Positions 50,611-60,138 of a DNA stretch of 64,000 nt are shown in pieces (position 1 is the stretch's first letter; each line of letters opens with the position of its first letter). The translations under genes and the position numbers were made by a program. The stretch is from Microbulbifer taiwanensis (lineage in GTDB: Bacteria; Pseudomonadota; Gammaproteobacteria; Pseudomonadales; Cellvibrionaceae): positions 62,001-126,000 of the forward strand of contig NZ_JACZFR010000012.1 of NCBI RefSeq assembly GCF_014904815.1, in the 5' to 3' direction. The notes under the pieces were generated by a model. That model was not told the DNA's origin. It did no database searches and worked only from the letters and a program-made list of their open reading frames with translations.

Positions 50611-51230
50611 TCGATCAGCAGTTGTTTGAGTTGACCCAGCGCCGCCATTGCCTCGTCAGGAGTGTCGAGGGTACCACCGCTCTGGCTGGCAGGCTCTTGC
50701 AACAGCCCCTCGTCGTAGCGCTGCAGCCACAGGAAGGTCTGGGTATAGCGGGTGACGATATCCACCAACCCGCGCCCGGCGCTGCCTGTGAGCTCGGGGC
50801 TTTTGGCGGCTTTCTTGATCAGGGCCAGAGCGTGCTCCAGCTCCAAGGCATTTTTCTCGAAACGGGCCTTGTCCAATACATAGCCCTGAGTCAGGTATTC
50901 CCGCAACACGCGGGTGGACCACTGGCGGAAGCGGGTGGCCTGGGTGGAATTGACCCGGTAGCCAACAGAGATAATGGCATCCAGGTTGTAGTGCTTCAGC
51001 TTGCGTCGAACCTGCCTTTTGCCCTCCATGCGAACTACCGAGAAATCCTCGGCAGTTGCCGGTTCATTCAGCTCCTGTTCGCGGTATATATTCTTGAGGT
51101 GCAGGCTGATATTGTCTGAGGAAGTATCAAACAGCTCCGCCATCTGACCTTGGGTTACCCACAGGGTCTCACTTTGCAGGCGCACCTCAACCCGGTGGTC
51201 GTCGGTTTCAAAGATGACGATCTCGGTCAC
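50514..51230 (-). CDS. RhuM-family protein, truncated and fused to a duplicated DUF885 tail
   Basis: 238 residues. The first ~205 are RhuM-like: a helix-turn-helix region (LWVTQGQMAELFDTSSDNISLHLKNIYREQEL) and the KLKHYNLDAIISVGYRVNSTQATRFRQWSTRVLREYL signature. Full members have about 330 residues, so roughly the last third is missing. From AEVDRYISW on, it continues with the DUF885 tail copy in the same frame (AEVDRYISWxGQALSYKMG), then a one-base insertion shifts it to an early stop (GDQDSGVAGEV). RhuM was named from a Salmonella pathogenicity island; relatives are mobile and some act like toxin or Fic-linked regulators. Function of the stump is doubtful. Confidence 0.72.
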   Translation of the reverse strand: MTEIVIFETDDHRVEVRLQSETLWVTQGQMAELFDTSSDNISLHLKNIYREQELNEPATAEDFSVVRMEGKRQVRRKLKHYNLDAIISVGYRVNSTQATRFRQWSTRVLREYLTQGYVLDKARFEKNALELEHALALIKKAAKSPELTGSAGRGLVDIVTRYTQTFLWLQRYDEGLLQEPASQSGGTLDTPDEAMAALGQLKQLLIERAEVDRYISWSGQALSYKMGGDQDSGVAGEV

Positions 51231-51311
51231 ATACCTCCTCTTCCCTAGGCCGGCCCACGAGATTAGAAGCCTCTGCCACTTCCGGCCGGCAATAGGGTAC
51301 TTTTCCTGCTA

Positions 51312-53084
51312 TTAATTTTCCTTTGACTTCGCAATATAGCGCTCCATCTGCACCTCGAGCATCTCCATCGGCAAAGCCCCATTCGCCAACACCGCATCAT
51401 GAAACTCGCGCAAATCGAACTTATCTCCAAGCGCCTTCTCAGCCTTCGCTCGCAACTCCCGAATCTTGATCTCCCCCATCTTGTAAGACAGCGCCTGCCC
51501 CGGCCAGGAGATATAGCGGTCCACCTCGGCGCGCACGTTGGCCTGTGACAGGGAGGTGTTGTCGGCGAGGAAATCCAGCGCCTGCTGGCGGGTCCAGCCC
51601 TGGGAGTGGATGCCGGTGTCGATCACCAGGCGGGCGGCGCGCCACATTTCGTAGCTGAGGCGGCCGAAGTTTTCGTAGGGGGTCGTGTAGATATCCTCCA
51701 TCTCTTTGCCCAGGCGCTCTGAGTAGAGGGCCCAGCCCTCGCCGAAGGCGCTGAGGTAGAGGTTGCGGCGGAAGTCGGGGACGTTTTCCAGTTCCAGGCT
51801 AAGGGCGCCCTGCAGGTGGTGGCCGGGCACGGCTTCGTGCAGGGTCAGGGCCGGCAGTTCGTACAGGGGGCGCTGGTCGAGGGCGTGGGTGTTGACCCAG
51901 TAGGCGCCGCCGCGGGTGCCGCCGATGGCGGCGGGGTTGTAGGAGGCGGTGGTGTAGTTGGGGGCGATTTCGTCCGGCACCGGCACCACGCCGTAGGGCA
52001 GGCGCGGCAGCGTGCCGAAAAATTGCGGCAGCTGGTAGTCGACTTTCTTGGCGATGAAAGAGGCTTCCTTGAGCAGGTCCACCGGTGTCTTGGCGTAGAA
52101 CTGGGGGTCTGTGCGCAGGAACTCGGTGAATTCCTCGAAGTTGCCGTCGAAGCCGCTCTCTTTGATCAGTTCATCCATCTCTGCGCGGATGCGTTTCACT
52201 TCACTGAGGCCGATCTTGTGGATTTCCGCCGGGTCCATATCCAGGGTGACATAGGTATTGATCGCGTGGCGGTAGTAGTCCTTGCCGCCGGGCAGGTCTT
52301 CGGCGGCCAGTGAGTCGGTGGCGGCTTTCATATAGTCGCCTTCGAGGAAGTCGGCCACGCGGGCGAAGGCGGGAATGGCGGATGCCTTGATCGCTCTCTG
52401 GCCCCTGGCGCGCAGGCGCTGCTGTTGCTTCTCGGAAATGGAGTCGGGCATGTTTGCGAAGGGCTCGTAGAGCTTGCTCTGCTTCGGGTCATCCTTGACC
52501 TGGGCGCGCACCGTCGGCGCCACGCCCTCGACGACGATCTTCGGCAATACGAAGCCGTCCTTGATGCCCTTGCGCATATTGGCGATGTTCTCGTCGAAGT
52601 AGCGGCCGAAATCCTGGATGCGCGCTATGTAGTCCTCGTAGTCCTTGGCCTTGGTCATGGCCAGGCCGTCGTTGGCCTCGAGGGCGGCGGCCCAGAAGCT
52701 GTAGAAGGTGTTGAAGGGGATGCGGTCGAGGAACAGCTGGTTGGACTCGACGGAGTTTTCCAGCACCCAGGTGAGCAGATCGCGGTTGACGCGCTCGGAT
52801 TCGCTCAGCTGTTCTGCGTCTATCTGCTTCAGGCGCGCGAGGAATTCCTGTTCGGTCTTCAGGCGGCGGGCGCGGTCTTTGGGGGAGACGCCGGGTAGGC
52901 GGTCGTTGTAGTCGGGCACACCCATGCGGCCGGCGGTAATGGGGTCTTCTTTGAGGCTGTATTGCCAGTGGTCGTCGATGATGCTCTGCAGTTGCTCTTT
53001 GGCGGTGGCGGCGTGGGCCTGTGAGGCCAGCAGCCATAGCAGTGCGAAAATAGTGGAAAGAAACGTGTGGGGCCTCAACGCCAT
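51312..53084 (-). CDS. DUF885 family metallopeptidase-like protein
   Basis: 590 residues with a signal peptide ending ASQAHAAT, so periplasmic. The family motif TLHEAVPGHHLQG near residue 417 supplies zinc-binding residues (HExxxxHH pattern, related to M32-type carboxypeptidases), with a later FGEGWALYSERLG carrying the third acidic ligand. RGGAYWVNTHALDQRP precedes it. Peptidase activity on oligopeptides is suspected for the family. Its 3' end is duplicated downstream. Confidence 0.85.
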   Translation of the reverse strand: MALRPHTFLSTIFALLWLLASQAHAATAKEQLQSIIDDHWQYSLKEDPITAGRMGVPDYNDRLPGVSPKDRARRLKTEQEFLARLKQIDAEQLSESERVNRDLLTWVLENSVESNQLFLDRIPFNTFYSFWAAALEANDGLAMTKAKDYEDYIARIQDFGRYFDENIANMRKGIKDGFVLPKIVVEGVAPTVRAQVKDDPKQSKLYEPFANMPDSISEKQQQRLRARGQRAIKASAIPAFARVADFLEGDYMKAATDSLAAEDLPGGKDYYRHAINTYVTLDMDPAEIHKIGLSEVKRIRAEMDELIKESGFDGNFEEFTEFLRTDPQFYAKTPVDLLKEASFIAKKVDYQLPQFFGTLPRLPYGVVPVPDEIAPNYTTASYNPAAIGGTRGGAYWVNTHALDQRPLYELPALTLHEAVPGHHLQGALSLELENVPDFRRNLYLSAFGEGWALYSERLGKEMEDIYTTPYENFGRLSYEMWRAARLVIDTGIHSQGWTRQQALDFLADNTSLSQANVRAEVDRYISWPGQALSYKMGEIKIRELRAKAEKALGDKFDLREFHDAVLANGALPMEMLEVQMERYIAKSKEN

Positions 53085-53185
53085 CTTGTGTCTCCGCAGT
53101 CGTTATTCTCGATAGCGGTCAACGATAACACGGCTGGTGACTGTGGAGTGCTGTCTTTGCTTCGGTGCGGGCGGCAAGGTCCGAA

Positions 53186-53289
53186 CTGGATACCGGCCTG
53201 CGCCGGTATGACGAGCGAACCACCGAATTGCCAGCATCTGGATACTGGTACCGGATCGAGTCCGGCACATTCTCTGCGTCGGTATGACG
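53186..53289. repeat. Dispersed palindromic repeat, family A (two degenerate units)
   Basis: CTGGATACCGGCCTGCGCCG continuing to GTATGACG (53186-53213), then a weaker unit with CTGGATACTGGTACCGGATC ... TCGGTATGACG up to 53289. Confidence 0.65.
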
Positions 53290-53324
53290 ACAAGATGTAG
53301 AAAGGCCTCGGCGATTGAATATAA

Positions 53325-53354
53325 AAAAGGCCACCGCAATGGGTGGCCTTTTTC
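53325..53354 (-). terminator. Intrinsic terminator of the tyrosine catabolism operon
   Basis: AAAAAGGCCACC pairs with GGTGGCCTTTTT around a 6-base loop; A's and T's on both sides make it work in both directions. It lies 15 bases past the fumarylacetoacetase stop. Confidence 0.88.
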
Positions 53355-53368
53355 GTTGGCGGTTGGCG

Positions 53369-54376
53369 TCAGGCCTGTTCGACCGTCTGCTCTATACGCC
53401 CGAAGATGGACTGGCCATTGTCGTCCAGCATCTCGATCGCGATCTTGTCGCCGAACTGCATGAAGGGCGTGCTCGGCTTGCCGTCCTGGATGGTCTCGAT
53501 CATGCGGATCTCGGCGATGCAGCTGTAGCCGACGCCGCCCTCGGCCACCGGCTTGCCGGGGCCGCCGTCCAGTTTGTTGGACACGGTGCCGGAGCCGATG
53601 ATGGTGCCGGCGCCCAGCGGGCGGGTCTTGGCGGCGTGGGCGATCAGCTGGCCGAAGTGGAAGGTCATGTCCACGCCGGCGTTGGGCTCGCCGAATTTGT
53701 CGCCGTTCAGCTGCGAGACCAGCGGCAGGTGCAGCTTGCCGTCCTGCCACTTTTCACCCAGCTGCGCCGGGGTGACGCACACCGGCGAGAAGGCGCTGCT
53801 CGGTTTGGACTGGTAGAAGCCGAAGCCCTTGGCCAGTTCGTTGGGGATCAGGCCGCGCAGGGAGACGTCGTTGACCAGCATCACCAGTTTGATGTGCTTG
53901 AGCGCTTCCTCCGGGCTCACCCCCATGGGTACGTCGTCGGTGATGACGGCGATCTCGGCCTCGAAGTCGATACCGAAGCCCTCGGCCTGCGGCATTTTGA
54001 CCGGCTGGCGCGGAGCAAGGAAGGTGTCGGAGCCGCCCTGGTACATCAGCGGGTCTGTCCAGAAACTCTCCGGCATCTCGGCGTTGCGCGCCTTGCGCAC
54101 CAGCTCGACGTGATTGACGTAGGCGCTGCCGTCGGCCCAGTGGTAGGCGCGCGGCAGGGGCGAGTGGCACTGGCTCTGGTCGAAGGGCTGGCTCTCTATT
54201 TCATTGTGCTTGAGCTGGTGGCTCAGCTCTTCCAGCAAACTCTCCACCTGCGCCCAGTTGTCCAGCGCCGCCTGCAGGGTGGGCGCCACGGATTCGGCCG
54301 ACGCCATGCGGGTCAGGTCGTCGCTGACGACGACCAGCTGGCCGTCGCGGCCGTTGTTGAGACTGGCTAACTTCAC
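53369..54376 (-). CDS. Fumarylacetoacetate hydrolase-family protein (last step of tyrosine breakdown)
   Basis: 335 residues. The C-terminal FAH domain is clear: EAEIAVITDDVPMGVSPEEALKHI (metal-binding Glu, Asp), LVNDVSLRGL, GFYQSKPSSAFSPV, and LGAGTIIGSGTVSN. It splits fumarylacetoacetate to fumarate and acetoacetate. It overlaps the stop of the VOC gene by 4 bases and follows hppD in the same operon. The expected middle enzymes (homogentisate dioxygenase and an isomerase) are not in this operon. Confidence 0.9.
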   Translation of the reverse strand: MKLASLNNGRDGQLVVVSDDLTRMASAESVAPTLQAALDNWAQVESLLEELSHQLKHNEIESQPFDQSQCHSPLPRAYHWADGSAYVNHVELVRKARNAEMPESFWTDPLMYQGGSDTFLAPRQPVKMPQAEGFGIDFEAEIAVITDDVPMGVSPEEALKHIKLVMLVNDVSLRGLIPNELAKGFGFYQSKPSSAFSPVCVTPAQLGEKWQDGKLHLPLVSQLNGDKFGEPNAGVDMTFHFGQLIAHAAKTRPLGAGTIIGSGTVSNKLDGGPGKPVAEGGVGYSCIAEIRMIETIQDGKPSTPFMQFGDKIAIEMLDDNGQSIFGRIEQTVEQA

Positions 54377-54933
54377 TGCGCCTCTCCTTGGGTGTTGGGT
54401 TCAAACTCTGCGTCGCCGTGCATCCAGGCGGCGTGCCTGGGTGCCTTCTTGGTGCGCGACCACTCCTCGAGCATATCCTCGGCCACGCGCTTCAGCTCGG
54501 TGTGCATACCGGGCTTGGCGGTGTTGGCGGCCAGCTCTATGCGGTGGCCGTTGGGGTCGAAGAAATAGATCGACTTGAAGATGGTGTGGTCGGTGGGACC
54601 CAGCACGTCGATGCCGGCGGCTTCCAGCTTGTCCTTGGCCGCCAGCAGTTCGTCCATGCTCTCCACTTCCAGGGCGATATGCTGCACCCACTGGGGGGTG
54701 TTCTCGTCGCGGCCCATATCCGGGGAGTTGGGCAGCTCGAAGAAGGCCAGCACATTGCCCTGGCCCGCATCGAGGAACACATGCATATAGGGGTCCGGCG
54801 CCCCGGTGGAGGGCACCTTGTCTTCGGCGATGGCCAGCTGGAAATCCATGCCGAGGAGATCGCGATAGAACTCGACCGTCTCCTTGGCATCGCGACAGCG
54901 GTAGGCCACGTGGTGTATGCGTTTGATAGCCAT
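54373..54933 (-). CDS. VOC (glyoxalase/dioxygenase-fold) protein in tyrosine operon
   Basis: 186 residues with two beta-alpha-beta units of the vicinal oxygen chelate fold: IKRIHHVAYRCRDAKETVEFYRDLLGMDF, then HIALEVESMDELLAAKDKLEAAGIDVLGP and SIYFFDPNGHRIELAAN. The metal-site His, His and Glu are all visible. Five bases after hppD and overlapping the FAH gene, it must share their pathway; it may cover an isomerase or ring-cleavage step, or be an accessory. Confidence 0.82.
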   Translation of the reverse strand: MAIKRIHHVAYRCRDAKETVEFYRDLLGMDFQLAIAEDKVPSTGAPDPYMHVFLDAGQGNVLAFFELPNSPDMGRDENTPQWVQHIALEVESMDELLAAKDKLEAAGIDVLGPTDHTIFKSIYFFDPNGHRIELAANTAKPGMHTELKRVAEDMLEEWSRTKKAPRHAAWMHGDAEFEPNTQGEAQ

Positions 54934-54938
54934 CGGTA

Positions 54939-56033
54939 TCAGGCCTCTTTCTTCTCGCCCTTGTCGCCGATAACCCCGCGCTCCAGCTGGTCGCGCTCGA
55001 TGGATTCGAACAGGGCCTTGAAGTTGCCCTCGCCGAAGCCTTCGTCTTCCTTGCGCTGGATGAACTCGAAGAATACCGGGCCGAGCATGTTGGCGGAGAA
55101 GATCTGCAGCAGCAGGCGCGGCTGGCCGCCCTCGGTGGTGCCATCCAGCAGCAGGCCGCGCTTCTTCAGCTCGCCGGTGGGCTCGCCGTGGCCGGGCAGG
55201 CGCTCTTCCAGCATGTCGTAGTAGGTGTTCGGCGGCGGGGTCATGAACTCCATGCCCTGCTCCTTCAGGCGGTCCCAGCAGGCGATCAGGTCGTCACAGG
55301 CAAAGGCGATATGCTGGATGCCCTCGCCGTTGTACTTCATCAGGAACTCTTCGATCTGGCCGCCGCCACCGGCCGCCTCTTCGTTCAGCGGGATGCGGAT
55401 CTTGCCGTCCGGCGCGGTCATGGCCTTGGACAGCAGGCCGGTGTACTCGCCCTTGATGTCGAAGTAGCGGATCTCGCGGAAGTTGAACAGGTCTTCGTAG
55501 TACTTGGCCCAGTAGTCCATGCGACCGCGATAGACGTTGTGAGTCAGGTGGTCCAGGGTGTGGAAGCCGCAGCCCTTCGGGTGCTTGTCCACGCCTTCCA
55601 GCCAGTGGAAGTCGATATCGTAGATGGTCTGGCCTTCCTGGTAGCGATCGATCATATACAGGTTGGCGCCGCCGATACCCTTGATGGCCGGCAGGTGCAG
55701 TTCCATCGGGCCGGTCTTCACTTCCACCGGTTGGGCACCCTTCTCGATCGCGCGCTCGTAGGCCGCCTTGGCGTCCTTGACGCGAAAGGCCAGGCCGCAG
55801 GCGGAGGGGCCGTGCTCCTGGGCGTAGTAGTGGGCGTGGCTGCCCGGCTCGTAGTTGGTGATAAAGTTGATATCACCCTGGCGCCACAGCTCTACATCTT
55901 TGGAGCGGTGGCGGGCCACCTTGGTAAAGCCCATGGCCGTGAAGACCGTTTCCAGGATGCCCTTCTCCGGCGCAGTAAATTCGACGAACTCAAAGCCGTC
56001 CAGACCCATCGGGTTTTCAAATAAATCGGCCAT
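54939..56033 (-). CDS. hppD: 4-hydroxyphenylpyruvate dioxygenase
   Basis: 364 residues, the bacterial size. The N-terminal VOC half ([19 protein letters not shown]) is degenerate and the C-terminal half carries the iron ligands: [14 protein letters not shown] (His), [14 protein letters not shown] (His) and [12 protein letters not shown] (Glu). It turns 4-hydroxyphenylpyruvate into homogentisate with O2 and Fe(II). First gene of the three-gene operon. If homogentisate is not removed quickly it gives brown pyomelanin, common in related marine bacteria. Confidence 0.95.
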   Translation of the reverse strand: MADLFENPMGLDGFEFVEFTAPEKGILETVFTAMGFTKVARHRSKDVELWRQGDINFITNYEPGSHAHYYAQEHGPSACGLAFRVKDAKAAYERAIEKGAQPVEVKTGPMELHLPAIKGIGGANLYMIDRYQEGQTIYDIDFHWLEGVDKHPKGCGFHTLDHLTHNVYRGRMDYWAKYYEDLFNFREIRYFDIKGEYTGLLSKAMTAPDGKIRIPLNEEAAGGGGQIEEFLMKYNGEGIQHIAFACDDLIACWDRLKEQGMEFMTPPPNTYYDMLEERLPGHGEPTGELKKRGLLLDGTTEGGQPRLLLQIFSANMLGPVFFEFIQRKEDEGFGEGNFKALFESIERDQLERGVIGDKGEKKEA

Positions 56034-56259
56034 CTTGCCCTCCGTTTTCTCTCTCGTTTCGCCGCTATGCTAGTGCGGCGGCGGGGTGAATAGTTTCAGG
56101 TGCAACGAACTTAGTTGCATGTGTAACTAATGTCAAGGGGCGGGAAGTTTTGGAGACCTGTAGACCTTATCTGGTCACCGGCTGCCGGCCCATGAGGGCA
56201 GGGGGAGGGGGCGGCTGCCGGGCTTTCACCGGCAGCGTCTGTGCGTGCGGGGAATTTAC

Positions 56260-56523
56260 CTATGCATCCTCTTCCGCTTCATCGGCGATTGCTGCGTGCT
56301 CGGCGACATAGTTGACGGCGTCGCGGACCCTGATGATCTTTTCGGCATCCTCGTCGGGGATCTCGATCCTGAAATTTTCCTCAAACGCCATGATCAGTTC
56401 CACCACATCCAGCGAGTCAGCGCCGAGATCATCGGTAAAATAAGAGTCGAGCCCTACTTCCGATTGATCGATGGTCAACTGGTCGGCGATGATTTTTATC
56501 ACCTGCATTTCAACTGTTGGCAT
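56260..56523 (-). CDS. Acyl carrier protein
   Basis: 87 residues, acidic. The phosphopantetheine site is [20 protein letters not shown] with Ser37, and the end is a charged tail longer than in the main AcpP. It is not followed by fabF or preceded by fabG here, so it may be a second, specialised carrier rather than the essential acpP. Confidence 0.9.
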   Translation of the reverse strand: MPTVEMQVIKIIADQLTIDQSEVGLDSYFTDDLGADSLDVVELIMAFEENFRIEIPDEDAEKIIRVRDAVNYVAEHAAIADEAEEDA

Positions 56524-56919
56524 GGTTCGTTTCCTTACACTGTTTTTTCACTCTTTGCGCAGTGGCAAAGGCGCGGGGCGCGCTCCGCTTTGAGAAGTTT
56601 CCGCTGGCAATCGCACAGTCACTCGGCGCCATCCTGGCGCTGCCGGCGTCGACAGTATACCCGTGCAGATTTGCCGCGATAGCCTTTTTGAAAAACCAAA
56701 AATATTCTGTTTTTTTAATTTTGCCGGTATTTAAATTTCGCCGGATTAACCGTCATGGAACCGACTTGTCCATGCCGGATAGTTTCACGTGGCACTTTGC
56801 AGGGCGCAACCGCGCACTGCATGGCCGATTCCAACCAGTAGCCCGCACCTGTGTCGGATACAATCGCTGTGTAAAACAATAAAGCGCGCGCGCAAGTCCC
56901 CTGATTCGGCGGTGATTCC
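56524..56919. other. 396-base gap between acyl carrier protein and serine hydrolase genes
   Basis: Two divergent genes flank it, so it must hold both promoters. The frame 56517-56882 lacks a ribosome site and reads unlike protein. I notice no repeat of the dispersed families and no strong hairpin. Confidence 0.5.
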
Positions 56920-58275
56920 ATGAAAAAAACCCTGGCGATACTGGCGGCCACAGTCGCCACCCTGGCCCTGGCAGTCACCCTGCTGGCTCCAACCTTTCTC
57001 GGCTTTTCGGTCACCCAGCTCGGCACCGCGGTGCGCGTGGCCACCGGCATGGGCGCCAAGCTGGCCTGCTCCGGGCGCTTTGTGTCCGGCTTCGATGAGG
57101 CGCGTATTCTCGACGACCTGGCCTCCTACTCGCCGGCCAACCGGCTGCTGGAGCTGCACTACGGCGACGACCGCGTGACCGCGGAACTGCTGGGCATGGG
57201 CCGCACCAGCGCCACCTATCGCGACGGCCTCGGCTGCACCCTGGATATCGGCGATACCACGGCGCTGGATCGCCTACGCATGGCCCCGGTCGCCAGCAAC
57301 GGTGAGGAATGGCCGCTGGGCACTGCGGTCACCTCCATCGACGGCGAATTGCAGGACCGCGTCGAGGCGTTGCTCGAAGCCGACAATGCCGCCGGCCTGC
57401 AGACCCGCGCACTCCTGGTGGTGCAGGACGGCAGGCTCGCGGCCGAGGCCTATGGCCCCGGTATCGATGCGCAGACGCCGCTGCTGGGCTGGTCCATGGG
57501 CAAGAGCCTGACCGCGATGCTCGCGGGGCGCATGGAGACACTGGGCCTGGCGGACAGCACCGCCAGGCCGGTGTTCGGCGGCTGGCAGGGGGACGCGCGC
57601 GCGCAGATAGCGCTGCGGGACCTGTTGCAGATGGCCTCCGGCCTCGACTTTGACGAGACCTACGCGCCGGGCAGCGATGCCACGAAAATGCTGTTCAACG
57701 CCCACAGCGCCTCCGATATCGCCCTGGCGAGCCGCACCGCCCACGCGCCCGGTGAACACTTCTCCTATTCCTCCGGTACCACCAACCTGATCGCGCGCTG
57801 GATACACGAGCGCCTCGGCGGCGATGTACAGACCAGCCTGGACTTTTTCCAGCGCGAAATCCTGCAGCCACTGGGTATGGCGCACACGGTTTTCGAGGTG
57901 GACCCGAGCGGCGTCTTTGTCGGCAGCTCCTATATTTATGCCTCCGGCCGCGACTGGGCGCGGCTGGGACAGCTGATGCTGAACCGCGGCCAGTGGCAGG
58001 GCGCACAGGTGCTGAGTGACGACTGGGTAGCGCGCGCCGCGGCGCCGAATACCAGTGCCAACGAACCCCGCTACGGCTACCAGTTCTGGCTGAACGGCGG
58101 CGGCGAGGAGCTGCGCTACCCGCAGCTGCCGGCGGACGCCTACTTTATGCTGGGCAACCGCGAGCAGGCGGTGATGATCTCGCCCTCCACCAAAACGGTG
58201 GTGGTGCGGCTGGGCTGGAGTGCGAGCGAGTATCCCACCGGGGAGAACTTTGCCGGACTCCTGCCGCGGGGCTGA
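56920..58275 (+). CDS. Membrane-anchored serine hydrolase, beta-lactamase class C-like
   Basis: 451 residues. An N-terminal hydrophobic segment (~4-30) anchors or exports it. The penicillin-binding-like domain has S-x-x-K at Ser192 (WSMGKSL), the Y-x-N-type YSSGTTN near ~286, and GYQFWLNGGG near the end. This arrangement is typical of esterases of the EstB/6-aminohexanoate-dimer hydrolase type rather than true lactamases. Substrate unknown. It is 33 bases before the nitrilase-family gene, so they may form an operon. Confidence 0.8.
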   Translation: MKKTLAILAATVATLALAVTLLAPTFLGFSVTQLGTAVRVATGMGAKLACSGRFVSGFDEARILDDLASYSPANRLLELHYGDDRVTAELLGMGRTSATYRDGLGCTLDIGDTTALDRLRMAPVASNGEEWPLGTAVTSIDGELQDRVEALLEADNAAGLQTRALLVVQDGRLAAEAYGPGIDAQTPLLGWSMGKSLTAMLAGRMETLGLADSTARPVFGGWQGDARAQIALRDLLQMASGLDFDETYAPGSDATKMLFNAHSASDIALASRTAHAPGEHFSYSSGTTNLIARWIHERLGGDVQTSLDFFQREILQPLGMAHTVFEVDPSGVFVGSSYIYASGRDWARLGQLMLNRGQWQGAQVLSDDWVARAAAPNTSANEPRYGYQFWLNGGGEELRYPQLPADAYFMLGNREQAVMISPSTKTVVVRLGWSASEYPTGENFAGLLPRG

Positions 58276-58308
58276 GGCCGCCCATTCAGCGTTTACCGGG
58301 ACTTTGCG

Positions 58309-59160
58309 ATGAAAGATCTTTGTGTAGGGGCAGTGCAGATGGTCAGCGGCGCGTCGGTCGCCGACAACCTGGCGCAGGCCGAGCGGCTGCTGCGACAGGC
58401 GGCCGAACGCGGCGCCCAGCTGGTGCTGCTGCCGGAGAATTTCGCCCATCTCTCGGATCGCGGCAGCGCCGACGCCGCCGAGCCCTACGCCGGCGTCGCC
58501 GGGGCCAGCGCCGATCGGCAGCCGATCCAGTACGCGCTGCAGCGCTGGGCGGCGGAGCTGGGGCTGTGGCTGGTGGCGGGCGCCGTGCCGCTGTCGGAAC
58601 GCGAAGACGGCTCTGTGGTGGCCGGCGGGCGCACCAGATCCGCCTGCCTGGTTTACGACGATCGCGGCGCACTGCGCGCCCGCTACGACAAGATGCACCT
58701 GTTCGATGTGGAGGTGGCCGACGCCGCCGGCCGCTACCGGGAATCCGCCAGTATCGAGCCGGGCGAGCGGCCCCGCGCAGCGGCTTCGCCCTGGGCGCAG
58801 CTGGGCCTGAGTATCTGTTTCGATCTGCGCTTTCCCGAGCTCTACCGGGAGCTGGCCACGGCGGGCGCCGAGATTCTGTTCGTGCCGGCGGCCTTCACCT
58901 ATGTGACCGGCCAGGCCCACTGGATGACGCTGCTGCGCGCCCGCGCGGTGGAAAACGGCTGCTATGTGGTGGCCGCCAACCAGGGCGGCGAGCACTCCCC
59001 CAAGCGGCGCACCTGGGGGCACTCGGCGATTATCGATCCCTGGGGGGAGGTGATCGCCGAGGCCGGCGAGGGGGAATCGGTGATCATCGCGACACTTAGT
59101 GGGGACAAATTGAAATCCGTGCGGGAGCGCATGCCGCTGCTATCCATGCGGCGGCTGTAG
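58309..59160 (+). CDS. Nitrilase-superfamily amidase (deaminated glutathione amidase-like)
   Basis: 283 residues with the catalytic triad: Glu in LVLLPENF, Lys in YDKMHLFDV and Cys in LSICFDLRFPELY. The KMHLFDVEV wording and the length are those of the Nit1/NitB branch, which hydrolyses deaminated glutathione as metabolite repair. Gene symbol is not assigned because several names are used. Confidence 0.85.
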   Translation: MKDLCVGAVQMVSGASVADNLAQAERLLRQAAERGAQLVLLPENFAHLSDRGSADAAEPYAGVAGASADRQPIQYALQRWAAELGLWLVAGAVPLSEREDGSVVAGGRTRSACLVYDDRGALRARYDKMHLFDVEVADAAGRYRESASIEPGERPRAAASPWAQLGLSICFDLRFPELYRELATAGAEILFVPAAFTYVTGQAHWMTLLRARAVENGCYVVAANQGGEHSPKRRTWGHSAIIDPWGEVIAEAGEGESVIIATLSGDKLKSVRERMPLLSMRRL

Positions 59161-59180
59161 CTCGTTATGCCGGCACAGAG

Positions 59181-59253
59181 CCTGTACCGGACTTGATCCG
59201 GTACAGGCATCCAGTTCAGTGGCACCTGGGTTCCGGCCTGCGCCGGAACGACG
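59181..59253. repeat. Dispersed palindromic repeat, family A (double-hairpin form)
   Basis: First hairpin TGTACCGG/CCGGTACA, then the linker ATCCAGTTCAGTGGCACCTG, then GTTCCGGCCTGCGCCGGAAC and ACG. Lies between two convergent genes. Confidence 0.75.
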
Positions 59254-59265
59254 AATACCGGCTAT

Positions 59266-60138
59266 TTACGCCGCGTGCGGCAGCTGCTGCTCTATCACAT
59301 GGGCGGCCTGTTCGGAGATGCCGAGCTTCTCCGCCAGCCGATCCATATAGGCCTTCTCCTGCGGGTTGTCCTCGTTGATGGTCATCGCCGAGACCAGGTA
59401 GATATCGAAGGCGGTGGCCGGGTCCCTGACCCTGTCCACCAGCTGGTTCACATCCACCGGCGTGGTCAGGAACTGCCTGAACTCCTCCATGTCGGCGCTG
59501 TCCAGCTGGCCCTCGAGGGCCTTGAGGATATTGCGCTGTTCGGCCTCGTCGATGCGCCCGTCCGCCTGCGCCGCGGCCACCATGGCGTACAGCATCAGCT
59601 CGGCCTGCTCCTCGCCGCGGGCGCCGCTGTCGTTGGCGGCAAAGCCGAACAGGCCACCGCGGGTCTGCGCCTGCTGCCAGGCGCCGGCGTCGCCGGCCTG
59701 GCCCATGGGGCTCTGCTGGCCGAACTTGCCGCCGCTGCGACCGAAGATCTGGCCGAGGATATCGCCCAGGCCACCGCCGGCCGGTTTGCCCGGCGCACCG
59801 CCGCCCTGCTGCATCTGTTCGAACACACGGCGGGCGATATCCATCAGTACCGTCGCACCACCGGCCGCACCGGCGCCGCCGAGGATGTCGCCCAGGCCAC
59901 CACCGCCTCCAGCCGCGCCGGGGGCAGCGCCCGAGCTCTGCCCACCAGGCTGAACCCGACGGCCGAAGATATCGTCCAGGCTGCTATCCTGCGGCGCGCC
60001 GGTGGTGGGCGGTGGTACCCGCGAAAAATCCGGTTTGGCGATATCCGGCGCCTGGGCCTGGGGCCGCTGGCGCATCTTCTTGTTCAGCATGGAAATACCG
60101 GCGCCGACCAGGGCGCCCAGCAACAGTTTCTTGTTCAT
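59266..60138 (-). CDS. DUF533/TerB-like protein
   Basis: 290 residues from MNKKLLLGALVGAG; the frame upstream to 60198 is not used. A short hydrophobic N-terminus is followed by a long Gly/Ala/Gln/Pro-rich low-complexity part (~30-190) and a helical TerB-like domain (~195-290) with AMVAAAQADGRIDEAEQRNIL and the DxDGxI-type acidic pattern. E. coli YebE is the reference; function unknown, membrane-associated. Confidence 0.82.
   Translation of the reverse strand: MNKKLLLGALVGAGISMLNKKMRQRPQAQAPDIAKPDFSRVPPPTTGAPQDSSLDDIFGRRVQPGGQSSGAAPGAAGGGGGLGDILGGAGAAGGATVLMDIARRVFEQMQQGGGAPGKPAGGGLGDILGQIFGRSGGKFGQQSPMGQAGDAGAWQQAQTRGGLFGFAANDSGARGEEQAELMLYAMVAAAQADGRIDEAEQRNILKALEGQLDSADMEEFRQFLTTPVDVNQLVDRVRDPATAFDIYLVSAMTINEDNPQEKAYMDRLAEKLGISEQAAHVIEQQLPHAA

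Noticed and set aside
56517-56882. 121-codon frame upstream of the serine hydrolase
   Set aside because: No ribosome site; begins in the acyl carrier gene's leader; composition not protein-like.
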